A stretch of DNA of 64,000 bases from Isoetes taiwanensis (GCA_021234155.1 JAJEKV010000025.1:10898219-10962218), one strand, 5' to 3'; numbered from the stretch's first letter, positions 14,011 through 25,879 are shown. A program made the numbers and translations. The notes: a model not told the origin generated them from the letters alone.

Positions 14011-14099
14011 AGATAGATAGATGGATGGATGGATGGGATGGATGGGATGGGATGGGATGGGATGGGATAGATAGCTAGCTAGGTATATAGGTAGATAGT
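14011..14099. repeat. GATA/GGATG compound microsatellite
   Basis: The order is AGAT units, GGAT units, GGGAT pentamers, then GATA/GCTA units. It is a compound, slightly interrupted simple repeat. Confidence 0.9.
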
Positions 14100-15030
14100 A
14101 CATTGTTATCGCCCGGGAAGCTCATGGAGCTTATGGGACACCACACACCCGAGATGAGACACACTACTAATCAGATATGGTTGAAGTGGGTCCTTCCCCG
14201 ATTAACTTTACAAAATGAACTTGCATCATCTATTTTATGGACGCTCCTCTCACATCATATGAGCTTGCTGCCTATACCAACAATGAATATCTAATCACCT
14301 CTTCCATTTACCTTTAAATGGTGCCATAAAACAATTGGGTAGAAAATTACCTTGAGTAGAAAAATTGCTAGCCAAAATACGAATACATTAGTCATTGTTG
14401 TATGTAATGAGTAAACAAAATACTATGGGAACATTGGTACAAATTTAAAACAAAGATGCATAGATGATACTATTCGTGAAGCATTTTAGCATACATGTTT
14501 TATTCATAAGCACTTTAATGAACTTTGTTAGCTTGCAAAGTTACAATTTATTTGAGAAAAAGGTATGACTCAAATCCTCAAGCATGGGGAAGCAAGCAAC
14601 ACCGACTCTATAAAAAAAAATGCTACAATATTTTGATGGTTTCAAGGGCTGAGCAAGTAAATAAATACATTATTTTAATTTAAAGATCGCCAGCGATATT
14701 TTGAATGCAAAATGTATGGGAACCATGAAAAATTTGGACACCTTACATTAATTATTATTAGTATACAATTTATATGCTTTAAAGCAATTATATAAACTAA
14801 TATTATATCTATATGATAACACAAACCAAGATTTCACATTTTATACATGATGTCAGTTGATCCACAAGATCTCAAATGCATTTAGCCAAGCAAACTTAAG
14901 TGCTCACCTCCCCGCTAGCTCTTCCACAAGATCACAATGGCAATCTAGTGAAGTAGATTTCCGCCACTGGCCTTCTTTTTTCTTCCCAAGATCGCAGCAT
15001 GGCGATTAAAAGTGCAAATAACTTTTGTGA

Positions 15031-15060
15031 TTTTTTCTTTTTCCTTTTTTTTTTTTTTTT
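15031..15060. repeat. T-rich tract
   Basis: Thirty bases of almost pure T with a few C interruptions. On the minus strand it could be an old poly(A) tail, but no element body was identified beside it. Confidence 0.7.
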
Positions 15061-15192
15061 GGTGTTGCCTAAATCGCCATCAAGCGACATTGGGCAAAAA
15101 CAAGGCCGAGGTCAGCCAATGGTCGCGGATTGTTTAGAAATAAAAAATATAGCAAAGACAAAACCAAAATTTGACTACGTAAACAACCAAAT

Positions 15193-15460
15193 TAGCTTGA
15201 AATCAGCTAGAAATCTTGTTAGAGCCTTGAATCGACTTGCTCATCATGAAATCAACCTCCAATGGCTTAATAGTAGCTCCAAATCGATCTAGAAAGCCTT
15301 GCAACCTAAAAAGTCTTCAATAAGTCCAAATCAGCTTGAAACCCTGTTAACACCTTGAATCTCACTTGTTCATCATAGAAATCAAAGATGTAATAACCTA
15401 ATAATAGCTCCAAATCTACTAAGAAGCCTTGAATTAGCTAAAAAAACACTCAACAACATA
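15193..15460 (+). repeat. Two diverged copies of a ~130-bp direct repeat
   Basis: Shared landmarks recur at a spacing of about 128-131 bp: TTGAAAC/TTGAAATC then GTTA; CTTGAATC then ACTTG at 15226 and 15354; CATCAT-GAAATCAA; and AATA-TAGCTCCAAATC at 15268 and 15399, followed by GAAGCCTTG. The arrangement is an old tandem duplication. Confidence 0.65.
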
Positions 15461-15464
15461 CCCT

Positions 15465-18400
15465 AAATTAGTTTGAATTGATGTAGAGGAGTCTCATTGT
15501 TAAGAATTTGAGAATCATGGCCGAAAAACCCATGATACATGAACCGCCTTTTTATAATATATTGATCGGCTTGGTCAGTTGGGACACCGGACTCGCCTCA
15601 ACTCCAGCCGCCGGTTGCTTCTCCCCGCCACTTGTCGCCTCCTACACGCCCTCCCGATCGCCATCCCTCGCCAAAGATCTTTATCTAAAGGCTCAAGCAC
15701 GGTTAACATTCAAATTTATCCCACTCAAGTGTATTGATGTAACCATTCAAATTTATTCTTGTCCAAGATACGTTTTAGCATTTGAATTAAAGGTAAAAAG
15801 TCGTGCACGTGGGCATCGTTTTGAATTAAAGGTGAACGGCAATGCGGGTTTTGCTTGGCTAGATTTAAATTCTCATTAAAGCTATTTTTTTATCAAATTA
15901 ATGAATTGGTGCTTATTTCTGTGACAATGAAGTGGCATACATAAATAAGAAGTCATAAAACAAAATGATTGCTAGGCAAAAACCAAGTAATACCTTGGAA
16001 TCTCAACCCAAGAGGGTTGAAACAGCACCCCAGTCCGCCACCTTTCATGTAGAGCTGCAAGTATAGTTGTTACCTTTGTAGTTGTTGAAATTATACCGCC
16101 ACAAGAGAAACTAATGAGTTTCTTGAAGTTATAAATACATGCCAATAGAATGAATGGGTGCCAATATTATTCATCGTATAGGATTCCATAGCAATTAAGA
16201 TGAGGTGCAAATAAACATTTCAATGAAGCATAAATAAGATAACATTCATTTAGTAATGTAGATAAAATATGCTTAAAGCATAATAGCCCGATAGAACAAT
16301 AGGATATGTACGTACTCAAGCTTTTGCCCTTTGGGTAATGCAAATTTCAAATCACCACATGTAAGCAGCACACTTTTATTTAGAAATAAAACGCGTCTAC
16401 ACCAAATTGAATGAAAAAAAAAGCACAAACCTTGGCCAACCATCATTCAAGTAGTAGAAGAATGAAGAGACTCCTAAAGCAATAGACAACTGCATGAAGA
16501 GAGATAATATTGTATATGAGATCTGTTAGTTCCTTATCATGTTCCAATGATGCTTGCATGATCGTAAGAATGAACCCCAACCGTAAAGAATTAGTATTGC
16601 AGCACTCTTAAAGTATGAAGTAAAAGAAAAAAAAGCAGGAAAAGTCTATACCATAGGCCAATTGATTAATCAAGTTTCTCATGCCGATGCCTAACATGGG
16701 GGAACTCAGAACATGCATGACTTGGAATATCTTAAACCTGGTCAGCCTTCCTATTAAAACCACCAATCGCAGCATAATTTTGTCCCGATTAGATTGAGCT
16801 ATACCGAAGTTCATGTACAAACAAATGCCCAAATAATATAAACTCCAAAGATTTGTGCAAAAATACAAAGTAGATCCGTAAAATGAAATCAAATGCCCAC
16901 TAAGAAGCTGAAGGAGTGTATTAAAGAAACCCAAACCCGTATACATGACCAAAGATCTAATCAAAAGCTAATTAATTTGGATTGCAAAATGAATTGCAAA
17001 ATGAAGGCAGATGGATCCGAAATGCACAATATCACATTGTGCATGCGGCAAAAAAAATATGATGATGCTCTTATTTAGAGACCATACCAAGCTTATCCAA
17101 AATGTAAGATGCACATCCTAAGCTTAAGAAATGCATACCCGGCCTAGTACAAATTTAGAAGAGTGGGAAGATACCCCTCATCGATGACACGACGATGCAT
17201 GCAACTTCGACCGCATGTCATCTGGGAGTGGAACCAAAACAACAAATCCTACGCTTAACTTCTATGATTTTTTGAAATTGTGAAGTTTTTCTCTCGCAAA
17301 ACCCTCCAAAAATCATAGGAAATCAACTTAAACAAGTAGCTATCACAACATAGATTTGCTCTATCAATAAAAAAGAAAAAATAAGCCCCGCTTGATTCCG
17401 AGCAAATAGTCTACAACCATCAAAAAGTAAAATTGGATAGCCCATAGTGGTTAAAAGGTTGAATGAAGGGAAAAATCCGACATGATATTGGGTTAGACGA
17501 TCCGTTAAAGGAGATAAAAAACTTAAAATGAAACAATCCACGAAGTTTAGAAGAGTGGTTGAAGGGGAAAATGTCCTCAAAGAATTCTAAGTTCGTAAGC
17601 TCCCAGAAAGGAAAAATCCTATATCATATGGGTTCAAGACAATTTGGTAAGCAAGATCAAATAACTCACGATTTGGTGAAGCACGACCAAACAACTCAAA
17701 AACAAAATGGAAACTTGGTCAACTAATATCCCCGGCGTGATTTTATGCCGCCATGTGGCAAAGCAGCCACAAGTTGGGTCGCTCCATTCGCATCACCTAG
17801 CTGGTTTTGTTTTAGGGTTTTGTTAGGGTTCTTCACCGCCCGGCTAGTTCGAAAGCGGCCACGCCAGAAGCACCAATAATAAATATAGGTAGCCGAGTAG
17901 CACACAACACAGACGGTTAAGATTTCTTGTGTAGTTTCATCTTTGGAGCCGGTTCCAGTTCAATTCTTGTAGAAGTTCGCCTTTCTTTCGGCCAAAACCG
18001 CCTTTACAACGACTTTCATCGACTGCCTAAATCGTGACCTATTCAAATGATCCTAATCTGTTCCAAATAATCTATTTATTTCTTTTAACACTTGAATCTA
18101 TACCATTCAAACAAGATATTCACGCCATATTCCTCAATCAAATACAAGAGGCAGCAACCCAAAAAGAATTCAAAAGCCCGCTAAAAAATTTTTAGCCAAA
18201 CATGAAAATCCCAAATTAACAAGGTTGATATAGAAAGGGCCACTTCAAGGCATTTATGCACTAGTAAAATTTAAGGCAATCTTATTGAGAAAATTGTAGG
18301 ACCATAAGGCATTTGCTAGTCATTGCTACATTGTAAATAATGGTTCCATATTAGGGATAAGTTGGGGAATGTCTTAATGACCTTATGATTTAATAGACCA

Positions 18401-19425
18401 TTGATGTTCATGCAATACCATTAAGCGCTAATCTAAGACTAATAAGACCAAGTTGACTTTAGCACCTTTAATTTCTAGCAATGCAAAGCATCAACTTGCT
18501 TAAAGAGAAGATGTAGAATCATTTTTACAATTTGCAATATGGTAGAACACGGAGGATTTTGAGAAATGAAATGCACACCCATGTTGAAGTAAAAAAATGC
18601 TTCAATATTTATTGCCTATCCACCTACATGATCACACTTATAAATACTGGCCAAGCCAACACATACTACACAAGTTAATTGTTAGTGGCATCTTGTTTGA
18701 TTTTTATTCCCCACCGCCGATCTACAGAATATTCCGCAAATTCCTTCAGATCGGTGGCTCACATCATTTTGGATGGAAAATGATACATAAGATTTCAACG
18801 GTGCACGTTGGCTTGCATGGTCGAAAAATATTGAGGCCATTATTCACATGGAAAATCCACAGGCCATTGTTGCAAAGAAAAAAATCAATCTGTGGCGGAT
18901 CGATTGCGGCTAACAGATGCAAAACCTCAGACCTCATGCGCTTCTGTAAATGTAGAGCCTCATGCGCTTCACCAATGCTTCTGACCTAGCCTCTGGAAAT
19001 CCTAGCCTCAGCAAATCTAGATGGAGATGCCTCTGCCTCTGCCGAATCGAACCCATGCCTTTTCAGCTTATGCATGGTCGCCACCAGCCCAATTGGAGAT
19101 TATTTCCTTAAGCCATTTAAGCTGCTCAAAACTAGCTAAATATACCTTTTTCCATACAATACCATACCAAAATCTTAGTGCTGACCACTGCCAAAAAACC
19201 CTTCTTCAACAACAAACGAATTGGACAAACTATACCCAAGCCAACACATGTTGCCAAAGATGAAATCTAAATGTTTAACTTTCCATCATAAATGTTGTTT
19301 GAAAAAATAAGAAGTTCCATTATATTTCTGAACATGAAGGTGAAATCAAATTTAGATCTCACCACTCTTTTTCATCATACAGCTGTTAACAAAGAAGCAT
19401 GCCTACAAACGTTTCATTTGCTTTA
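15465..19425. other. No gene; unresolved repeat debris
   Basis: The largest open frames (about 120-130 codons) have no recognisable domain. At about 17.70-18.00 kb there is a GC-richer block with AATAAATATAGG followed by a pyrimidine-rich leader. It could be the promoter half of a plus-strand LTR, but I see no mate and no clear TG...CA ends. The rest is AT-rich sequence without signatures. Confidence 0.4.
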
Positions 19426-19428
19426 CGT

Positions 19429-19580
19429 AATATGAAGCTGCTTATGTGATCAGAACACTGTCAACAAATGTAACCACAATAATATGAAGCTGCTTTATAC
19501 GACACACTGTCAACAAACATATCTACAGTAATACGAAGCTGCTTTATGTGATCAGAACCCTGTCAATAAAGATATCCACA
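19429..19580. repeat. Three tandem copies of a ~50-bp unit
   Basis: Copies start at 19429, 19481 and 19530 (periods 52 and 49). The unit carries AATATGAAGCTGCTT, a GATCAGAACACTGTCAA-like segment, then A-CACAGT. A still weaker copy may precede them near 19385. It lies just downstream of the end of the PPR array. Confidence 0.8.
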
Positions 19581-19937
19581 GTTCAGCTTTCACTAAAACT
19601 GCCATTGTTTCTCCCGATTAGAGTCAAATATTTACTTACTGTCATTTTTGCAAGCTACGGAAGCTCTTCAACACTTCAATTTGTGCATAATGAGATGGAA
19701 AACATATGCGCAATTGTATGTGCAGTTCACAACTTCCGAAAGTAGTGGTTGTCTCATATAGTATTGCAGCTAACAGAAATTGATGCCTGTGGGCAACAAT
19801 ACAATCAGGCTACCAACTTTCATGCTTAGCAAGGCGGGAAAATAGAATCACTAGGAGGAGGCAAAGCCAATGCACACTACAACAAAAAGCATTGCCTAGT
19901 TCCCGAATGCATATTCATTTTGAAAACATAAGCATAG

Positions 19938-21193
19938 CTAAAACGTCAGCTGCAAAAGCATGCTTTGCTCCTCCTCTGAAGACATCTTTTCATAATTGGC
20001 ATGCAGGCAGCCCCTTGTAATTATGCCTTTCAAAAGAGCATGAGCTTTATCCACCTTGCCTCCTTGAGAAAACCATCCATGAGACAATTGTAAAAATACC
20101 AACATCAGGAAGACAACCTCAAGCACACCAATCACCTTCAAGCTGCCAATTCACTCATTTCAACCTCCAAAACAATATGTCAAATGAAAGTTTGTAGGTT
20201 TTGCAGAGTCCATTTATAAGAGAGCTGTAGGTGACAATATCTGGTACACAGCCCCTTGTAGTCATGTACTCAAAAAGAGCGGTTGCTTTATCCATCTTGC
20301 TTGCTTTACAAAGACCATCTACAAGAGAATTGTAGGTGACAACATCTGGAAGACATCCCATTGTAATCATACTTCAACAACACTAAACGCCTCATCGACT
20401 TTGTTGGGTTTGCAGAATCCATCTACAAGACAGCTATGTGTGACATCATCTGATATATGCAGCCCCTTGTAATCACGTCCTCGAAAAGAGTGTGGGCTTT
20501 GTCCATCTTGTTTACTTTACAAAGACCAACTGTAAGGCAACTGTAAGTAACGTCATCTGGATAACATCCACTTTTAATCATACCTACAAAAATATCGTGG
20601 GCCTCATCTAGTCTGTTGGCTTTGCAGAGACCATTTATAAGCGAGTTGTAGGTGACAACATCTGGTATGCAGCCCCTTGTAATTATGTCCCCAAAAAGAG
20701 CGGTTGCTTTATCCATCTTGTTTGCTTTACAAAGACCATCTATAAGGCAACTGTAAGTAACAACATCTGGAAAACATCCCCTTTAAATCATATCTTCAAA
20801 AAGATCTTGGGCCTAATCTAGTTTGTTGGCTTTGCAGAGACCATTTATAAGTTTAGTTGTAGGTGACAACATTTGGGATGCAGCCCCTTGTAGTCATGTT
20901 CTCAAAAAGAGCAGTCGCTTATCCATCTTGCTTGCTTTACAAAGACCATCTACAAGAGAACTGTAAGTGACAACATCTGAAAGCATCCCTTTCAATCATA
21001 TCTTCAAAAACATCTTGGGCCTTATCTAGTTTGTTGGCTTTGCAGAGTCCATTTATAAGCGAAGTTGTATGTGACAACATTTGGTACGCAGCCCCTTGTA
21101 GTCATGTCCCTCAAAAAGAGCGGTTGCTTTATCCATCTTGTTTGCTTTACAAAGACCATCTATAAGGCAACTGTAAGTAACAACATCTGGAAA
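19938..21193 (-). pseudogene. Broken continuation of the PPR array
   Basis: Read on the minus strand, the P-type PPR repeats continue for about 12 more 35-residue units after the stop at 21194-21196. The frame breaks repeatedly through single-base gains and losses, for example CCC for CC near 21107. Readable pieces include 20423-20716 (DVVTYNSLINGLCKANR and related units), 20155-20370, and a non-repeat end at 19938-20140 (KVDKAHALLKG, then MSSEEEQSMLLQLTF and a stop) that looks like the true C-terminus of the ancestral protein. The stop that starts this region is a TGA where sister repeats have TGT for Cys. It is either a decayed tail or an assembly problem in a near-identical tandem array. 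Confidence 0.8.
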
Positions 21194-21890
21194 TCATCCC
21201 CTTTCAATCATATCTTCAAAAACATCTTGGGCCTTATCTAGTTTGTTGGCTTTGCAGAGTCCATCTATGTTTAGTTGTATGTGACAACATTTGGTACACA
21301 CAGCCCCTGTAGTCATGTCCTCAAAAAGAGCGGTTGCTTTATCCATCTTGCTTGCTTTACAAAGACCATCTATAAGGCAACTATAAGTAACAACATCTGG
21401 AAGACATCCCATTGTAATCATATCTTCAACAACACTAAACGCCTCATCAAGTTTGTTGGCTTTGCAGAGTCCGCTTATAAGCGTGTTGTAGGTGACAACA
21501 TTTGGTATGCAGCCCCTTGTGATCATGCCCTCAAAAGAGCGGTTGCTTTTATCCATCTTGCTGGCTTTACAAAGACCATCTATAAGGCAACTGTAAGTAA
21601 CAACATCTGGAAGACATCCCTTTGTAATCATATCTTCAACAACACTAAACGCCTCATCCAGTTTGTTGGCCTTGCAGAATCCGTTTATAAGCGTGTTGTA
21701 GGTGACAACATTTGGTATGCAGCCCCTTGTGATCATGTCCTCAAAAAGAGCGGTTGCTTTATCCATCTTGCTTGCTTTACAAAGACCATCTATAAGGCAA
21801 CTGTAAGTAACAACATTTGGAAGACATCCCCTTGTAATCATATCTTCAACGACACTGTGGGCCTCATCTAGTTTGTTGGTTATGCAGAGT
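20400..21890 (-). repeat. 210-bp higher-order tandem repeat inside the PPR array
   Basis: Two 105-bp (35-codon) PPR units form a 210-bp pair that recurs about seven times with few differences. A landmark in each pair is the plus-strand text GCGGTTGCTTTATCCATCTT, seen near 20699, 21120, 21339, 21538 (split by an indel) and 21750, among others. Such nucleotide-level similarity points to recent unequal exchange or gene conversion. Confidence 0.8.
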
Positions 21891-22546
21891 CCATTTACAA
21901 GACAGCTGTAGGTGACAACATTTGGCGAGCATTCTCGTGCACGCATCTCATTAAGAAGAGCATAAGCCTGATCCATCATTTTGGCTTTTGAAAAGCCATT
22001 CATGATAGAAGTGTAGGTAACAACATTTGGTTGGTATCCTCGTGCAACCATCAAGTCCAGCAAATGACAAGCTTTTCGAAGTTCATTTATTCTACAGAAT
22101 CCATGGATTACTAGATTGTATGATATCACATCAGCACATCCTATCTTTTCCATTTCACCCAATACTGTATTGGCCCGATCCACGAGCCCCAACTTGCAGA
22201 GAGCTGTAATAACAGGTTTATAAGTATGCAAATCTGCATTGCAAGCTTTTTTGGACATTTCATCAAAGCATTCAACAGCTTCTTTAAATCTCATGGCCTT
22301 GACAAACAACTGAATGAGACAATTATAGGAAGAAGTGTTGGGTGAAAATCCAGGTTTTGATCCAACCCACTTAAAGAAAACCAATGCAGAATCACACCTT
22401 TCAGCCTTCATATTCTGCAACGTTTTTTCAACAACCTTAGGCGTTGGAAGTGGTCCCTCGTATTGTCTCAGTGCCTGTATTAACTCTTTGCCATGGCTCT
22501 TATGCAAAATATCATGCAGAAATTGGGAAGCATTTCTTCTTGCCAT
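21194..22546 (-). CDS. P-class pentatricopeptide repeat protein
   Basis: This 450-residue protein is made almost entirely of P-type PPR motifs. PPR proteins bind organellar RNA, roughly one base per repeat, and act in processing, stability or translation in plastids or mitochondria. The ATG at 22546 is preferred: the in-frame codon before it is TTG, which is unlikely in a plant. Residues 1-65 are a basic, non-repeat leader that may include a transit peptide (MARRNASQ...). Residues about 70-440 hold about 11 repeats. Units 5-11 alternate between two types: one with LPDVVTYSCLIDGLCKASK, the other with IPNVVTYNTLINGFCKANK. Around 21265-21320 a pair of compensating indels garbles about 15 residues (TTGAVCTKCC). 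The frame ends at a TGA in the middle of a repeat, so the product is probably truncated relative to the ancestor. Nothing in the window reveals its RNA target. Confidence 0.85.
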   Translation of the reverse strand: MARRNASQFLHDILHKSHGKELIQALRQYEGPLPTPKVVEKTLQNMKAERCDSALVFFKWVGSKPGFSPNTSSYNCLIQLFVKAMRFKEAVECFDEMSKKACNADLHTYKPVITALCKLGLVDRANTVLGEMEKIGCADVISYNLVIHGFCRINELRKACHLLDLMVARGYQPNVVTYTSIMNGFSKAKMMDQAYALLNEMRARECSPNVVTYSCLVNGLCITNKLDEAHSVVEDMITRGCLPNVVTYSCLIDGLCKASKMDKATALFEDMITRGCIPNVVTYNTLINGFCKANKLDEAFSVVEDMITKGCLPDVVTYSCLIDGLCKASKMDKSNRSFEGMITRGCIPNVVTYNTLISGLCKANKLDEAFSVVEDMITMGCLPDVVTYSCLIDGLCKASKMDKATALFEDMTTGAVCTKCCHIQLNIDGLCKANKLDKAQDVFEDMIERG

Positions 22547-22840
22547 CAATACAGATGGCCGGCAACGGCATATGGATATGGTTCCAGACCTAAGCCATAG
22601 ACTGGAACAAGAAATGGGAAATTTTTAAAGGGCACAAGTCCAACTCCAATTCTAAACATCAAATTTAATCAATTTATAGCGGCCCGGAGTCTGAAGGTAC
22701 ATCCCAAGTTTCTGGCAGATTGGCAGGGCAGACGGAAGCTCCAATCCGATGCAACTGCAGCGAAACAATATGAGGCCATACTCACTCTGGGAGGCGCAAC
22801 TTCAAGCTCGAGTTTTGATAGCCAAAGCAAAGCCCTGACT

Positions 22841-23285
22841 ATGGCAACCCAACACTCAGTTCCGGCAGTTGAACTTTCAGCTCCCGAAGATGTTGATGAG
22901 CTAGTACATGTTACGGTAAAAGATCCCAAACCTTTCACACAGGTAATGGGTGCTGGTTTTGTTGGTTCAAAAGAAGCTATGAACCAGTCACAACATGATA
23001 CAAATGAAGGAAAGAATTTGTCTCTAGGCAGAAATGCTAATCAGGTGCTCTCTGATGCAATTGAGACACATCAGTTTAATGTTGTCAACGAGAATAATAC
23101 ACAAGGCATGAAATATGGCAAATTTGGATCTCTAATAGAAGCGAGGCAAGTTTTTTTACTACATGCATAGTAGATCCTTTTAGTTGGAACATCATGATTG
23201 GAGTTTATATCCAACATCAACAAGTTAATGAATCGCTTTGCATATTTCAGAAATGCCTCAGGCTAATGTTGTCTCTTGAATTTTT
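22841..23285 (+). pseudogene. PLS-class PPR gene fragment
   Basis: An open frame starts at ATG 22841 (110 codons). It ends in YGKFGSLIEARQVF, which is the typical PLS-PPR phrase for a long repeat (YGKCGSL-EARQVF). After a frame change, 23170-23245 reads PFSWNIMIGVYIQHQQVNES then LCIFQ, the next repeat of the same family. The first 80 residues have no clear repeat and may be a leader. The frame is lost at about 23270. It is divergent from the P-class PPR, with about 295 bp between the two start codons. Plants use PLS-PPR proteins mainly for C-to-U RNA editing; no E or DYW domain is visible here. It is a fragment rather than a working gene. Confidence 0.65.
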
Positions 23286-23650
23286 TGTTTGCAGCATTTG
23301 CTAGTAGGTAGATTGAATGAGCTTACGATCCAACTAAATTACTTGCTTTGGAGGTGAGGCTCTGTTATGGTCCTATCTTTTGTTTAGTGAATATAACAAT
23401 TTGACACTGTTATTTTTATTCATGTATGCAAGATTCTATATTCTTTTTAGGTTACAGGTACATCAACAACTTAACTAATCCCTTTGCTTATTTCAGAAAT
23501 GCGTTAGGCTAATGTTGTCTCTTGATTTTTTGTTTGCAGCATTTTCTTAGCAGGTAGATTAAATGAGCTTACGATCCAGCTTGGTGAATGTAATAGTTTG
23601 ATCTTGTTATTTTTGTTATGCATGCATGATTCTACATTCTTTTAGGTTAC
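23209..23650 (+). repeat. Tandem duplication of about 250 bp
   Basis: The segment that begins with ACATCAACAA at about 23214 recurs from about 23459. Shared landmarks are CAGAAATGC-T-AGGCTAATG, TTGTCTCTTGA, TTTTTTGTTTGCAGCATTT, GAGCTTACGATCCA and GATTCTA-ATTCTTTT. The two copies differ by substitutions and small indels. It joins the PPR fragment to the NUP155-like remnant. Confidence 0.8.
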
Positions 23651-23767
23651 CGATATGAGGGATGGAATGCATTTGAAGATCTAGCGAGGCATTATTATTA
23701 CTTCCCGGCTTCTCTCATGACATGATCATACCCTATTAGCTCGTGAGGTTGATGCCACGCACATCGC

Positions 23768-25868
23768 CAAATTTGTGCGGCTCATGTTTCACCAATTTGT
23801 TTGTTCCTCAACTAGCTCATTGCAGCACTTGTAGAAGTAATACTAGTGCTTGGTATATTATGTTTTAATTTTTGCACGATTTTTAAGAGCATCTTTTTTA
23901 GCCTATGCATATTTCTTAAGTATTATATATTTCCTTGATGGCGGGGGCATTGTTGATATCAACACTAAATTGCATGAAGGATGTCCTAGTTACTATAACA
24001 AGTCAGTTTATACATTTTATCAAGATGTTGAATGTCTAGAACGAAAGCATCAAGAAATGATAGTGAGGAGCAACAAATGCTTGCAAGAGAGCGTAAAGCT
24101 TGCTAGGGAAGGTTCCAAGTCTGCTGATTTGCTTAGTCTCTGCCAATGGTTAAGATTGAAGGTAAGTTTGTCGTCTTTCTTTTGATGCTAGTGGGAAGTT
24201 CAGCATGTTTATATTATCTAATTATCCTGGATAGGTTCTATGAGGCGCATAATTCATCCGGGCCATCGTAAAAGCTAAGGCCTCGTGATCCCATTGAAAA
24301 TGCATTTAATGAGCATATTAATGAGAATCTTCATCTTGAATCACTTGCAAAGATAACAACAAGGTGTTACAACAAGAGTTTCCTCTCATCGACTAGAGTT
24401 CAAGTCTCCGTGAAGGCACATTGGTGCACATCATATTATTGATGTAGCAGCTTTCGAGATATTCATGTAAGGCAAATTGTCCAATTAGTCCGAGATGGCC
24501 CGATCGTGCTTTCCATGAATAAGTATACCAAACAATGATTGAGCTTGGTCTAGAATGTGAACTACTTAAATTTGATGGTCCGTGATCCGTCCCGTTCTTG
24601 CAAAGTATTGGAAATTTTTCACCAAGAAAGGTAATTGTTCCTTTGTAAGTAACGCATTATCCACAAAGGGAAAGGATTTTGATTTTCCAGGGTTAACAAA
24701 CATCGTGTGATTTTCTTACTGTTTAACCTTTCCATGTGCACAAACTATATACTATGTGTGAGAAGTCCAGTACCATCTGCACCATCCATGATACATGTCT
24801 TGCAGCCATTATCCATGGAGCAGGCAAAGTATTTGAAATTGCTGTCAGGGTATTATGGTAATAAAGGAAAACATGCATTAGTAGCACATCTGCTTTTACG
24901 TCTTGCTGAAAGGCGGAAAGTTGAAGGTGCTCAACAACTCAAACTTGAACAAGAGTATGCACTATTAGCTGATGTATTTTTTTCCTTTTGATTAATTGAA
25001 AGAAGCTTATTTGTGTATTGTGTTGCTAGGTTGGTGTGTCATTTCAAATTTCAAGGTCTAATTATCTTAGTAATGCAGTTGTTCAAACATGGAGTATAAG
25101 TTATGGTATGCTCCTTCTGAATTGTAGAAGGCAATTTGCTAGAGCTCCTTGAACGATAACTTGCAGTTTTACGCTTCCAAATTAAAATTTATGATGCATT
25201 GAGATGCGTTGTTGATAAGGCATAATCTGTTAACCTTGCAATGTCTGTCATCTAGTACAGCACTTGCACATGCAATTGATAAGTGTCGTGCCACTGCTGG
25301 TAAAGAGAAGGCAGATGAGTTAGCTCATAAACTCAAAAGTATAATTCAACTTCATAATGAATGTATAGTGCGATTTGAACTTTGCGAGATCTGACATGGT
25401 GCAGTTAAAATTATTATGAAGATGTCCATTGACGAGGTTAACTCAATTTTGAGATGGTATCTATGTAGGCATGCTTGGAAATGATTCATTTTTCACATTA
25501 CGCAGGACATTCTGATAACATTATCATGCGAGGAACATGGACAAGGTTATTGGACCAGGCTATAAGCATGAATGGTGTAGCTGAAGCGTGCACAATTTTT
25601 AGAAGAGTTGGTCCACGGTTCCATCCTAGAGACAAAGTGAGCATGCTTCTTGATTCCATATGTCTTCTTGTAAGAGCAATTTAGGCCAGTCTTATCATTT
25701 TAATTATTGGCTTGTTTATATCTAGAAATTTTTCAGAATGTGTTTCAGCAGACGATGATGACAATACAAGAGCTCTCTTATATGCGTGCTTGAATGCTCC
25801 AGAGCTGGTGCAACATTCGTATGACCAACTGCTATCTGATCGTTCTCTTATGCCCTCTCCAGTAAAGT
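23768..25868 (+). pseudogene. Decayed nucleoporin NUP155-like gene, C-terminal half
   Basis: NUP155 (Nup155/Nup170 family) is a scaffold nucleoporin of the inner ring of the nuclear pore. Matching segments occur in the correct order: FHQFVCSS near 23790; KLHEGCPSYYNKSVYTFYQ and LAREGSKSADLL at 23965-24150; FYEA and AFNEHINENL at 24235-24330; FHEYVYQTMIELGLE-like text in shifting frames at 24500-24570; KYLKLLSGYYG and LLLRLAERRKVEG at 24820-24930; YLSNAVVQT near 25063; LAVLRFQIKIYDAL near 25160; ELAHKLKSIIQLHNE at 25318-25360; RGTWTRLLDQAISMNGVAEA at 25530-25590; and ALLYACLNAPELVQHSYDQL at 25770-25835. Intron-like boundaries survive, for example a GTAAGT donor at 24162 and an acceptor before 24234, so it is not a processed copy. 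In-frame stops and frameshifts make it non-functional as assembled. The N-terminal beta-propeller half is absent. Confidence 0.8.
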
Positions 25869-25879
25869 GGTTTTAAAGT

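Larger units (their letters stand above)
13460..15190. other. No gene; AT-rich spacer
   Basis: Apart from the simple repeats listed separately, I see no coding or element signature. The 97-codon frame starting at 14999 is built across a T tract and has no recognisable motif. Confidence 0.45.

Noticed and set aside
15508-15879. 123-codon plus-strand frame
   Set aside because: No recognisable domain, and a repeated KVKS/KVNG segment suggests chance repetition.
21275-21871. 198-codon plus-strand open frame
   Set aside because: It is the antisense of the PPR repeats and repeats with the same 70-residue period; codon pattern belongs to the minus strand.
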